From an uncultured Lachnospiraceae bacterium (lineage in GTDB: Bacteria; Bacillota; Clostridia; Lachnospirales; Lachnospiraceae), in assembly GCA_947172645.1 (NCBI GenBank), contig CAMWBY010000002.1, positions 1 to 64,000 of the forward strand: a stretch of 64,000 nt of DNA. Reading direction: 5' to 3'. The translations under genes and the position numbers were made by a program. Of the stretch, positions 18,065 to 26,173 are shown in pieces (positions within the stretch are counted from its first letter, which is position 1; every line of letters begins with the position of its first letter). The notes under the pieces are model-generated. The model ran no database searches. It saw only the letters and a list, made by a program, of their open reading frames with translations, and was not told where the DNA came from.

Positions 18065-19159
18065 CTATGAAATCTCTTCTTCCACAAACTTGCCAAAAAA
18101 GTGCTTCGCCACGCCCACCGCAGACGCTTCCCTGCGGTAGCTGCATCCTTTCAGGTAGCTTGCGTCCAAGTCAAACAGGTTATGCGCCGCCACTTTTTCC
18201 CGCAATTTCACAAGATATCGGTCCGCATAACCGCCCACTTCTCCGCCAAGAATGATGTCCGTGTCAAAAACCATACGCAGATTGGAAATCAGGATAGAAA
18301 GATTGTCCAGATACTCTTCCCATATCCTGTCGGACTCTCCGCCCTGCCCAAGAGAATCCATAAACGCATCCAGTGTCACGCTGCCGTTCCCCGTCAGCAC
18401 GCTCGCCGCACAGTAGGCGTCCGCGCAGCCCTTCTTACCGCAATAACAGGGTCTGCCACCCGGCACCAGAACCATATGCCCGAACTCGCCCGCTTTTCTG
18501 TTTTGCCCGGTATAAAGCGCCCCATCGATGCAGACTGCGCCGCCAAGCGTATTGCTGAGCGACAAATATACGGCATTCTTTACCTGGCCCGGATTCTCGG
18601 CTAACATCGCCGCATTGGCGTCGTTCTCGAAATATACCGGAAGTGGCAGCATCTGCTCCAACATGCGCAGGCTGTAATTTTCCAGGTGCAAAGCATGGGA
18701 TTTCACAAGAACATGTTCTTTCCTGTGGATAATGCCCGGAAGCGATACGCCGATACCCAGTATTTTATCCGCCTCCCTGCCGGAACAGAAAGCCTCCACC
18801 TGCCTTGCAACATTCCTGCAATATTCCGCGTCCGCCCCAAAATCCAGACGTTTCCTCTGCCATGCCACAATCTTGCCGCCCAGATTAACCAACACCATCC
18901 CGATATGATGGGCCGTGATATCCACACCCACGGACAGACGGTAATCTTCCTGCAAAGCAATTCTCCTGGCCCGCCTGCCGCCGGTGGATTCCATTTCCCC
19001 GGCCTCGACGACCAACCCTTTCTCCGTCAAGTCTGCAATGCCGGAAAGCACTGTAGGCATACTCAAATCCAGGCGCTTTGCCAATTCTGCCTTGGTCGTG
19101 CCTTCCTGATTTAACATGAAACCCAGAATCTTCTGTCTGGCGGAAACCTTCTTTTCCAA
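18065..19159 (-). CDS. ROK-family transcriptional regulator
   Basis: A 364-residue ROK repressor of the NagC/XylR type. An N-terminal winged helix (about 8-65: GTTKAELAKRLDLSMPTVLSGIADL) is followed by a sugar-kinase-like ROK domain with the nucleotide loop SVGVDITAHHIG, the zinc-binding cluster PCYCGKKGCADAYC and a GGEVGG motif near the end. Such proteins switch sugar-use genes on effector binding. The best start is a TTG with AGGAG about ten bases upstream; an internal ATG at codon 15 would cut the helix-turn-helix. The target operon is not evident here. Confidence 0.85.
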   Translation of the reverse strand: MEKKVSARQKILGFMLNQEGTTKAELAKRLDLSMPTVLSGIADLTEKGLVVEAGEMESTGGRRARRIALQEDYRLSVGVDITAHHIGMVLVNLGGKIVAWQRKRLDFGADAEYCRNVARQVEAFCSGREADKILGIGVSLPGIIHRKEHVLVKSHALHLENYSLRMLEQMLPLPVYFENDANAAMLAENPGQVKNAVYLSLSNTLGGAVCIDGALYTGQNRKAGEFGHMVLVPGGRPCYCGKKGCADAYCAASVLTGNGSVTLDAFMDSLGQGGESDRIWEEYLDNLSILISNLRMVFDTDIILGGEVGGYADRYLVKLREKVAAHNLFDLDASYLKGCSYRREASAVGVAKHFFGKFVEEEIS

Positions 19160-19245
19160 ACTATGCCGTCTCCTGTCACCACTAATGTGCTAGTTGTCTT
19201 CTTCCAAAACTCCCCGCGTCCTTTCTCCGGACAAATGCCGCAGGG

Positions 19246-21621
19246 CTACGCCTGTTGGTTAATCTTCATCGTCAGCCCAATCCGTTTCTTGGGCACATCC
19301 ACGGTGAGTACCTGCACATCCACCACGTCCCCTACGCTGACCGCCTCCAAAGGATGCTTGATATAGCGGTTGGTAATCTGGGAAATATGCACGAGTCCGT
19401 CCTGGTGAACGCCGATATCCACAAACACACCGAAATCAATGACATTGCGGACGGTGCCTTTCAAAATCATGCCGGGCTTTAAGTCTTTCATATCAAGCAC
19501 GTCACTGCGCAAAATCGGCGCGGGCATGTCGTCCCTGGGGTCTCTTGCCGGTTTCTCCAATTCTTTTAAGATATCCGTCAGGGTAATCTCTCCAATCCCC
19601 AGCTCCTCCGCCAGTTTCTTTTTGTCCTTAATCTTCTTCTCTAAACTGCTGACGGTCAGCTCTGTCTTAGCGCCATTCCCTTTACTGTCATTGACACTTG
19701 TGTCAGTATTATTGTCCTCCAATGTCATGCCGCCCATGGCCGCCGCTAGCGCTTTTCCCATAGCAGTATTGGTATTGCGGATGACTACTTTTGGCTGCGG
19801 CTTCTTCTTCTCTTTCACAGGGGCGGCTTTCTTGCCCGCCGCCTTCTGCGCGGCTGCCTTCTTCTGCGCTTCCTTCACATCTTCCATGGTCAGTCCCATC
19901 TTGTCAAGCAGCTTCGTCGCCGCCTCATAAGATTCAGGGTGCACGCTGGTGGCGTCCAGAGGATTGTCGCCATCCGTAATCCGCATGAACCCGGCGCACT
20001 GCTCATAGGCTTTCGGCCCAAGTTTCGCCACCTTAAGAAGCTGTTTACGGTTGGTGAACCTGCCGTTGGTCTCCCGGTAATCCACGATATTCCTCGCAAT
20101 CACTTTCGTCACGCCGGACACATACTCTAACAAAGACGCGGAAGCCGTGTTCAAATCCACGCCTACTTTGTTCACGCTGTCCTCCACCACGCCGTTGAGG
20201 GCTTCGCTCAGTTTCTTCTGGTTCATGTCATGCTGGTACTGACCCACGCCGATGGATTTCGGGTCGATTTTCACAAGTTCCGCAAGCGGGTCCTGCAATC
20301 TTCTCGCGATAGACGCCGCGCTCCGCTGTCCAACGTCAAAATTGGGGAACTCCTCCGTGGCCAGTTTGCTCGCGGAATACACGGAAGCCCCCGCCTCATT
20401 GACAATCACATACTGCACCGGCACATCAAGCTCCTTCAGAAGCTCCACAATCACCTGTTCCGATTCCCTGGAAGCCGTTCCGTTCCCTACCGAAATCAAA
20501 GAAACATTGTATTTCTTAATCAGCTTTTTCAGCTCCGCTTTGGCCTCCGCCACTTTATTCTGAGGGGCCGTCGGATAGATAACCTTCGTGTCAAGCACCT
20601 TGCCCGTGGCATCCACTACCGCCAGTTTGCATCCGGTACGGAAAGCAGGGTCCCATCCCAGGACTACCTTGCCCGCGATAGGCGGCTGTAAGAGAAGCTG
20701 CTCTAAGTTCTTGCCAAATACGGAGATAGCGCCGTCCTCAGCCTTCTCCGTCAAGTCGTTGCGTATCTCGCGCTCGATGGCGGGAGCGATAAGCCTGCCA
20801 TAACTGTCCTCGATGACTTCTTCCAGAATAGGAGATGTGACAGGATTGTCATTTGTAATCACTTTCGTGCGCAGATACTGCAAAATCCTCTCCGTCGGAG
20901 CCTCCACCTTAACCACCAGGAATTTCTCGTTCTCGCCACGGTTAATCGCCAATGTCCTGTGCCCGGCAACTTTTTTCACAGGCTCTTCATACTGGTAGTA
21001 CATCTCGTAGACGCTCTCCGCCTTCTCATCCTTGGCGGCGCTCACTAGCTTACCTTCCTCCGCCGTAATGCCACGTATGTAAATGCGGTAATCCGCCTCG
21101 TCGGAAATCATCTCGGCAATAATATCCTTGGCGCCCTGCAGTGCCTCCGCCACGTTCTTGACACACTTCGCCGCATCCTCATCTTCATGGACATATTTTG
21201 CAGCTTCCGCCTCAATGGGCTCCGTGGTCTCCTGGGCTAAGATAAACTGTGCCAATCCGTCCAATCCTTTCTCCTTCGCCACACTTGCCCTTGTCTTGCG
21301 CTTCGGACGGTAAGGGCGGTACAAGTCCTCCACCACCACCATCGTCTCCGCTGCCACGATACGCTCCTTTAGCTCGTCCGTCAGTTTCCCCTGCTCCTCG
21401 ATGCTTTTTAACACCTGCTCCTTCTTCTCCTCCAGATTCCGCAAGTATGTCAGGCGTTCATCCAGGTTCCGCAGCACCTCGTCGTTGAGGGAGCCTGTGG
21501 CCTCCTTTCTGTACCGGGAAATAAAGGGAATCGTGTTCCCCTCGTCAATCAGCTTCACGGCAGCCTCCACCTGCCATTTCTCGACTTTCAGTTCCTCCTT
21601 GAGCTTCGCTATAATGTCCAT
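19246..21621 (-). CDS. tex: Tex RNA-binding S1-domain protein
   Basis: A 791-residue Tex protein, a conserved nucleic-acid-binding factor tied to transcription and RNA decay. Order of domains: Tex N-terminal helical region (1-190), YqgF/RuvC-like fold (about 320-450, GWDPAFRTGCKLAVVD), helix-hairpin-helix region (about 480-560), and a C-terminal S1 domain (GTVRNVIDFGVFVDIGVHQDG). A Lys/Ala-rich insert of about 75 residues lies before the S1 domain. The ATG at 21621 has GGAGG five bases upstream; the ATG four codons earlier lies inside that site. It is monocistronic. Confidence 0.93.
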   Translation of the reverse strand: MDIIAKLKEELKVEKWQVEAAVKLIDEGNTIPFISRYRKEATGSLNDEVLRNLDERLTYLRNLEEKKEQVLKSIEEQGKLTDELKERIVAAETMVVVEDLYRPYRPKRKTRASVAKEKGLDGLAQFILAQETTEPIEAEAAKYVHEDEDAAKCVKNVAEALQGAKDIIAEMISDEADYRIYIRGITAEEGKLVSAAKDEKAESVYEMYYQYEEPVKKVAGHRTLAINRGENEKFLVVKVEAPTERILQYLRTKVITNDNPVTSPILEEVIEDSYGRLIAPAIEREIRNDLTEKAEDGAISVFGKNLEQLLLQPPIAGKVVLGWDPAFRTGCKLAVVDATGKVLDTKVIYPTAPQNKVAEAKAELKKLIKKYNVSLISVGNGTASRESEQVIVELLKELDVPVQYVIVNEAGASVYSASKLATEEFPNFDVGQRSAASIARRLQDPLAELVKIDPKSIGVGQYQHDMNQKKLSEALNGVVEDSVNKVGVDLNTASASLLEYVSGVTKVIARNIVDYRETNGRFTNRKQLLKVAKLGPKAYEQCAGFMRITDGDNPLDATSVHPESYEAATKLLDKMGLTMEDVKEAQKKAAAQKAAGKKAAPVKEKKKPQPKVVIRNTNTAMGKALAAAMGGMTLEDNNTDTSVNDSKGNGAKTELTVSSLEKKIKDKKKLAEELGIGEITLTDILKELEKPARDPRDDMPAPILRSDVLDMKDLKPGMILKGTVRNVIDFGVFVDIGVHQDGLVHISQITNRYIKHPLEAVSVGDVVDVQVLTVDVPKKRIGLTMKINQQA

Positions 21622-21740
21622 GTCTTCCTCCATAAATATATGTTAAAAATGTTTCTATATAAGCCTGGTTATTTCAAAACAATGCATCGGTATCTATTTT
21701 ACACACAATGCCATAATCGGTCAATATGGCCGGACAACAT

Positions 21741-21881
21741 AATCTTATCACAAACACGCACTCCGTTCCATTAAGTTTTGTTTAAACTTTTTCGTGCTAA
21801 ATTTAATTTAAATCTATCCAAAAAATAGCACATATGCTATAATCATCACAACTTAATATATTTACCAAGGCAGCCGATAGG
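21741..21881 (+). repeat. Direct repeat, toxin unit copy A (promoter and leader)
   Basis: About 141 bases that recur at 22201-22341 with only five differences, all within one 20-base block. The repeat covers upstream DNA, the toxin promoter and the first half of the toxin leader. Identity stops inside the leader. Confidence 0.92.
21838..21843 (+). promoter_or_regulatory. Extended -10 promoter of toxin A
   Basis: TATAAT preceded by TGC gives a perfect extended -10 (TGnTATAAT). No strong -35 is present. The -10 overlaps a palindrome ATAGCA-CATA-TGCTAT (21825-21840), which could bind a regulator. Transcription should start near 21850. Confidence 0.7.
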
Positions 21882-21928
21882 GTGCAAATACCTCCGTTCC
21901 GAGCATTGAACGGAAGGAGGCGTTTTCT

Positions 21929-22015
21929 ATGAGTACATATGAAGAATTTATGGTATTGCTTACTTTTGGAATACTCGTAATCACAATTTTGGAATATGTC
22001 AACCATAAAAAATAG
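21929..22015 (+). CDS. Type I toxin peptide A (TxpA/Hol-Tox family)
   Basis: A 28-residue peptide too short for most gene finders. It begins MSTYEEFMVLLTFGILVI, then one hydrophobic helix, and ends in a short charged tail ...VNHKK. This matches the TxpA/BsrG/Hol-Tox family of small membrane toxins (TxpA starts MSTYESLMVMIGF). An AAGGAGG site lies 8 bases upstream but is held in a hairpin (21891-21917). A terminator hairpin starts at the stop codon and a predicted antisense RNA faces the gene. By family knowledge the peptide should insert in the membrane and slow growth when not repressed. The name holin-like is historical; nothing here suggests phage lysis. Confidence 0.85.
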   Translation: MSTYEEFMVLLTFGILVITILEYVNHKK

Positions 22016-22107
22016 CACCCCCGCTCTGACAAAGTAAAGGTGCTATTTTTTAATCTTTATCACGCCGGAAACGGATAGGTGTACGCTATCGTATCGGCTG
22101 TCTTGAT
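22006..22107 (-). ncRNA. Predicted antisense antitoxin RNA A
   Basis: A minus-strand promoter, TTGAAT (22137-22142) and TATAAT (22114-22119) spaced 17 bases, points toward the toxin gene. The transcript would run about 100 bases and end at the shared hairpin, which has TTTTTT on this strand. It is antisense to the toxin terminator and last codons, as RatA is to TxpA. Its leader copies the toxin leader motif CAAGACAGCCGATA...CCGTTTCCG. Confidence 0.7.
22007..22051. terminator. Bidirectional terminator shared by toxin A and antisense RNA
   Basis: ATAGCACC (22012-22019) pairs with GGTGCTAT (22039-22046), extended by A6 and T6 on either side, so both strands have a U tract. Confidence 0.85.
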
Positions 22108-22200
22108 AAGTACATTATATTTGAACTGTTCCACAAATTCAATACTTTTTTCATTTATGTTTTCCCATTTTCACTCCATCTTTAAAAATATATGTTGCAT

Positions 22201-22341
22201 AATCTTATCACAAACACGCACTCCGTTCCATTAAGTTTTGCATAAACTTTACCATGCTAAATTTAATTTAAATCTATCCAAAAAATAGCACATATGCTAT
22301 AATCATCACAACTTAATATATTTACCAAGGCAGCCGATAGG
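22201..22341 (+). repeat. Direct repeat, toxin unit copy B (promoter and leader)
   Basis: Second copy of the 141-base repeat at 21741-21881. The identical extended -10 TGCTATAAT and its palindrome are kept (TATAAT at 22298-22303), so both toxins should share control at the promoter. Confidence 0.92.
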
Positions 22342-22386
22342 GCGGCTATGCATCCGTTCCGAGTCTTGCGGAAGGGTGTGGTGCTT

Positions 22387-22467
22387 ATGAGTACATATGA
22401 GGAATTTATGGTTATATTGACCATTGGTCTATTAATCGTCGCAATTCTGAATCTAAAAAATAAGTAG
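22387..22467 (+). CDS. Type I toxin peptide B (TxpA/Hol-Tox family)
   Basis: A 26-residue paralogue of the peptide 370 bases upstream. It begins MSTYEEFMVILTIGLLIVA and ends in LNLKNK. The first eight residues are identical in the two peptides; the helix and tail differ. Its ribosome site (GGAAGGG) is weaker and farther from the ATG than in copy A, and lies in a different hairpin (22351-22378). The antisense RNA and terminator are arranged as in copy A, but their sequences differ enough that cross-regulation is doubtful. Confidence 0.83.
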   Translation: MSTYEEFMVILTIGLLIVAILNLKNK

Positions 22468-22560
22468 AGCCGCTCTGTCCTGGTAAGATAAGCGGCTCTA
22501 CTTAGATATGTTATATCGCCGGAACGGGAAGTCTTGACCTTCCTTATCGGCTGTCTTGAT
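22454..22560 (-). ncRNA. Predicted antisense antitoxin RNA B
   Basis: The minus-strand promoter is TTGATA (22590-22595) with TATAAT (22567-22572), 17 bases apart. The transcript of about 105 bases would end after the shared hairpin, where this strand has ATTTTTT. An inner hairpin GGAAG/CTTCC follows the shared leader motif CAAGACAGCCGATA. Confidence 0.7.
22455..22503. terminator. Terminator shared by toxin B and antisense RNA
   Basis: A perfect 13-bp stem AAGTAGAGCCGCT (22462-22474) / AGCGGCTCTACTT (22491-22503). Only the minus strand has a good U tract, so the toxin B message may read through more than toxin A. Confidence 0.8.
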
Positions 22561-22629
22561 AAGTATATTATACACACTGCAATATGATTTATCAACCATC
22601 ATTTCACCCGAAAGAGAGGATTCTGCCCT

Positions 22630-23358
22630 ATGTTAGAAAACAAAATCAGAACGAAAGAAGAAACCCTCCAATACATGGCTGAGCTCAAACAATGGCTGAG
22701 CGAGGAAAGAGAGAAGCCCGCCGAAGAAATGTCCGACTTTTTTTCAAGGCGGATTGAAGGCTATGACGACGTCCACCTTGGCAACTGGGCGCAGGAATAT
22801 GCCCATATAGCGGATTACTTTGACGCCCCGCTCTGTTCCCTGCTGGATATCGGCTGCGGCACAGGATTAGAGTTCGCCTCCCTCTATGGCCGCTTCCCGA
22901 ATGTGGAAATCACAGGCGTTGACCTGTCGAAAGATATGTTGGATAAACTGCGCGGCAAATATCCGGACAAAAATATCCGGCTCATCCAGGCCGATTACTT
23001 CCAACACCCTTTTGAGACGGAGAAGTATGACGCCGCCCTCTCCTTTGAGACGCTCCATCATTTTCCCTATGGGAAAAAGCAGAAAATATTTGAGAAACTA
23101 TTCCGGACACTCAAACATGGCGGATACTATATCGAATGCGACTACATTGCCTGCTGCCCGGAGGAAGAGGAAATCTGCCTGGAACAATACGAATATAAAC
23201 GCCGTCAGAATCACGTCCCAGACGACACGTTTATCCATATTGATATTCCACTGACGGCTGAGCATGAGATACAGCTTATGAAAAATGCGGGTTTCACCGA
23301 CGTGCGCATACTCTATGAAAACGGCGGCACGCTGATATTCAGGGCCGGGAAACCATAA
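22630..23358 (+). CDS. Class I SAM-dependent methyltransferase
   Basis: A 242-residue methyltransferase. Motif I is LLDIGCGTGLEFASL (about residues 75-89), followed by the acidic residue in ITGVDLSKDMLDKL and motif IV-like YDAALSFETLHHF. The substrate is unknown; the fold resembles small-molecule or ubiquinone/menaquinone-type methyltransferases. An AGAGAGG site is seen upstream. It stands between the toxin units and the AT-rich two-component cassette, and its base composition matches the main chromosome. Confidence 0.85.
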   Translation: MLENKIRTKEETLQYMAELKQWLSEEREKPAEEMSDFFSRRIEGYDDVHLGNWAQEYAHIADYFDAPLCSLLDIGCGTGLEFASLYGRFPNVEITGVDLSKDMLDKLRGKYPDKNIRLIQADYFQHPFETEKYDAALSFETLHHFPYGKKQKIFEKLFRTLKHGGYYIECDYIACCPEEEEICLEQYEYKRRQNHVPDDTFIHIDIPLTAEHEIQLMKNAGFTDVRILYENGGTLIFRAGKP

Positions 23359-23421
23359 AAGCCGCCACCATATCGATTAAGGAAAATACATTATAATTTG
23401 GTAATGAAAAGGAATGATTTC

Positions 23422-24090
23422 ATGGCAAATATTTTAATTGTGGAAGATGAAAAGAATATGCAGGACATTATCTGTGAATATATGCATAGGGGAGGTCATA
23501 CCTGTTTCATTGCTGATGATGGTGTAGATGCTCTGATGTTGATGAAAAATACGCCAATGGATTTGATGATACTGGATATTATAATGCCGCATCTTGACGG
23601 CTTTTCTGTATGTAAAATGGCAAGGGAAATGAGCAGTCTGCCAATTATCATGCTGACCGCTAAAAGTGATGAGGAAGATAAATTGAAAGGCTATGAATAT
23701 GGCGTTGACGATTATATGACAAAACCGTTTAGCCCGAAAATATTGCTCGCAAAGGCAAACGCCCTGTTGCGCCGTACTTCTGCAGCACTCACAGATACAA
23801 TCAGCGCAGGGAAAATAACGATAAGTCCTGCCGCACATAAAGTGTTCTTAGACGGTACGGAAATCACGCTGACACACAAAGAATATGAAATGCTGCATTT
23901 CTTTATGTCTAATCCTGAACAGATTTTTTCACGAGAACAATTGCTAAACAGAATTTGGGGATATGACTTTGAGGGGAATACACGGACGGTTGATACGCAT
24001 ATCAAAACATTACGGCAAAAGCTAGGCAGCGAGGGAAAATCCATTGTAACGCTTATCCGTTCCGGATATAAATTTGAGGTGACAAAATGA
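23422..24090 (+). CDS. OmpR/PhoB-family response regulator (VanR-like)
   Basis: A 222-residue regulator. The receiver has ILIVEDE, the acceptor Asp in LMILDIIMP, and Lys in YMTKPFSP. The winged helix shows LTHKEYEMLHFF, NRIWGYDFEGNTRTVDTHIKTLRQK and IRSGYKFE. The ATG at 23422 has AAAAGGA upstream; an earlier in-frame start eight codons back lacks a site. It overlaps the kinase gene by four bases. Codons favour A and T at third positions, unlike the genes on either side, which marks the start of an apparently acquired cassette. TTTCAC boxes upstream of the ABC genes are candidate binding sites. Confidence 0.9.
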   Translation: MANILIVEDEKNMQDIICEYMHRGGHTCFIADDGVDALMLMKNTPMDLMILDIIMPHLDGFSVCKMAREMSSLPIIMLTAKSDEEDKLKGYEYGVDDYMTKPFSPKILLAKANALLRRTSAALTDTISAGKITISPAAHKVFLDGTEITLTHKEYEMLHFFMSNPEQIFSREQLLNRIWGYDFEGNTRTVDTHIKTLRQKLGSEGKSIVTLIRSGYKFEVTK

Positions 24091-25157
24091 AAGAACAATT
24101 TTCACTCCGCACGGTACGGAAAAAAATAATTATGATTTCAAAGATTGCAGGCATCGTTTTGATAGTTTCATACCTTATTTCAACACGGCTACCTTTAGAA
24201 AAGGATGTTTCTTTTCTGCTATGGATAATCTTTGTTATTTTACTGACCCTTATGATAGATTATTTATTAGGGAGATTCATTTCAAATCCAATCAAAAAAA
24301 TTTGTGAAATGGCACACAGGGCAGCAAGGTTAGACTTTTCCCTGCCCTGCAGGATAACATCAAAGGACGAATTTGGCGAGCTTGCGGATAATCTTAACAA
24401 AATGTCCGAAAATTTACAGGATACGCTTGAAAAACTGGAAAAAGCAAATATTCAGCTTGAAAAAGATGTGCAGCAGGAAAGAAAACTGTTGGGGGAAAGA
24501 AAGGAATTAACAGACCGGCTTTCCCATGAAATGAAAACACCGATAGGAGTTATCCGTGCTTATGCGGAGGGAATACAGGACGAAACAGATGAACTGAAAA
24601 GACTGAAATACTCTGAAATCATCATTTCTGAAACAGAAAGAATAGGTACGCTTATCGAGACTTTGTTAGATTTGTCCGCATTGGAAAACGGGGCTGTATC
24701 ATTGATGCCAGAACGGTTTGACTTTGTAGAATTTGTAGAAACGATAGCAGGACGGTTATTGATAGATATGCCGGAAGCCGATTTTGAATTACAGTACGAA
24801 CTTCCGGAACATAAAGTTTTTGTTTATACAGACAAACAGCGTATGGAGCAAGTCTTGGACAATTTAATTGTCAATGCGAAAAAGAATGTATCGCCAAAGG
24901 GAATGATACGATTATCATTAATCGAACAAGACAATATGCTTTATTTTTCTATTTATAATCAGGGCGCTTCCATACCGCCGGAAAAGCTACCTAAAATATG
25001 GGAAAAGTTCTACCGTGATAAAAATGCGAAATACAATGGTTCGGGATTGGGTCTTGCCATTGTTGCACAAATTTTATCCATGCAAGATTTAGAATACGGA
25101 GCAGAAAATTTATCAGATGGTGTGAAGTTTTTCTTCTCCATTCCAATCATAAAATAA
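24087..25157 (+). CDS. Sensor histidine kinase (VanS-like)
   Basis: A 356-residue kinase with two close membrane helices (about 12-30 and 38-58) and very little outside the membrane. A HAMP domain (about 60-115) and coiled linker follow. The H-box is DRLSHEMKTPIGVIRAYAEG; the ATPase lobe has NLIVNAKKN, NQGAS and GSGLGLAIV. Short extracellular loops suggest sensing within the membrane or through the ABC partner encoded downstream. The ATGA overlap couples it to the regulator. Confidence 0.9.
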   Translation: MKEQFSLRTVRKKIIMISKIAGIVLIVSYLISTRLPLEKDVSFLLWIIFVILLTLMIDYLLGRFISNPIKKICEMAHRAARLDFSLPCRITSKDEFGELADNLNKMSENLQDTLEKLEKANIQLEKDVQQERKLLGERKELTDRLSHEMKTPIGVIRAYAEGIQDETDELKRLKYSEIIISETERIGTLIETLLDLSALENGAVSLMPERFDFVEFVETIAGRLLIDMPEADFELQYELPEHKVFVYTDKQRMEQVLDNLIVNAKKNVSPKGMIRLSLIEQDNMLYFSIYNQGASIPPEKLPKIWEKFYRDKNAKYNGSGLGLAIVAQILSMQDLEYGAENLSDGVKFFFSIPIIK

Positions 25158-25189
25158 GATTTTCTTTCATTCCAAAGGAATTTACTATT

Positions 25190-25228
25190 TTTCACCTCAA
25201 TTTCACAGAGACCACACTTCGATTTCAC
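25190..25228 (+). promoter_or_regulatory. Phased TTTCAC direct repeats, candidate response-regulator operator
   Basis: TTTCAC occurs at 25190, 25201 and 25223, with a half-matching CCACAC at 25212, giving an exact 11-base period over four positions. OmpR/PhoB-family regulators bind such helically phased direct repeats. The array sits between the two-component genes and the ABC genes they probably control. Confidence 0.6.
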
Positions 25229-25324
25229 CTCATTTTTCTATCTTATATGCACACGACCACAATGTAAAAAATCCTATATGACAATTTTTCACATAAGCAG
25301 GCGTGGGAAATGGGGCGATGACGA

Positions 25325-26173
25325 ATGATTGAAGTGAAAGAGCTGACTTTCTCATACGGAAAAGATAAGCAGGCTTTACATGGTTTAAATTTTTCTGTAG
25401 GAGATGGAGAGATTTTTGGTTTTCTGGGACCGAATGGTTCCGGAAAATCTACGACACAAAAAATCCTCACCGGAGTTTTGAAAGGACATGGCGGTTATGT
25501 GTCATTGTTCGGGCAAGATATTTCTACAGTACATACGCAGGATTTTTTTAGGAAGATAGGCGTTTTGTTTGAGTTTCCCTATCTATATGCAAATTTAAGC
25601 GCAGTTGATAATCTTAAATACTTTTCCTCTTTTTATCCTGCAAAGCAACTGAGAGATATTGAGGAGATTTTAGAAAAGTTGGAGTTTAAGGCTGATTTTA
25701 TGAAAAAGCCGGTTTCATCATACTCAAAAGGTATGCGACAGCGTGTCAGTATGGCAAGGGCGCTGATTAGCAGCCCTAAACTGTTATTTTTGGACGAGCC
25801 AACCAGCGGGCTTGACCCTTCCGGTGCGGTTCTGTTCCGCAAGATTATAGAAGAAGAACGAGCGAAGGGTACAACAGTATTTTTGACCACACATAATATG
25901 TTGGATGCAGATTTATTATGTGACAGGATAGCTTTTATTACAAACGGAAATATCGTTGCGTTGGACACGCCGAAAAGATTAAAAGAACAAAACTGTAATC
26001 ACCGTGTACGAATTGAATACCTGTATCAGGGCAGACGTGAGGAAAAAATAATAGAAATCCCGGAATTAGAAAGAGGCATTCCTTTTATGCATGATGAAAT
26101 TATCAGTGTCCATTCAGAAGAACCAACTTTAGAGGATATGTTTATCCAATATACGGGAAGGGGGCTGTCCTGA
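25325..26173 (+). CDS. ABC transporter ATP-binding protein
   Basis: A 282-residue ATPase of the bacitracin/fluoroquinolone-export class. Walker A GPNGSGKST, signature SYSKGMRQRVSMARAL, Walker B LLFLDEPTSGLDP, and H-loop FLTTHNMLD are present. A C-terminal extension follows residue 210. Its stop codon overlaps the next gene's start by one base. The two following genes encode different permeases, so the transporter is probably a heterodimeric membrane pair on an ATPase dimer. Confidence 0.9.
   Translation: MIEVKELTFSYGKDKQALHGLNFSVGDGEIFGFLGPNGSGKSTTQKILTGVLKGHGGYVSLFGQDISTVHTQDFFRKIGVLFEFPYLYANLSAVDNLKYFSSFYPAKQLRDIEEILEKLEFKADFMKKPVSSYSKGMRQRVSMARALISSPKLLFLDEPTSGLDPSGAVLFRKIIEEERAKGTTVFLTTHNMLDADLLCDRIAFITNGNIVALDTPKRLKEQNCNHRVRIEYLYQGRREEKIIEIPELERGIPFMHDEIISVHSEEPTLEDMFIQYTGRGLS

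Noticed and set aside
17979..18146. 56-residue N-terminal extension of the response regulator
   Set aside because: It overlaps the ROK gene end, has no receiver similarity, and a good start exists at 17978.
21929..22467. Phage holins or a prophage remnant
   Set aside because: The peptides fit type I toxins with antisense RNAs, and no other phage gene is near.
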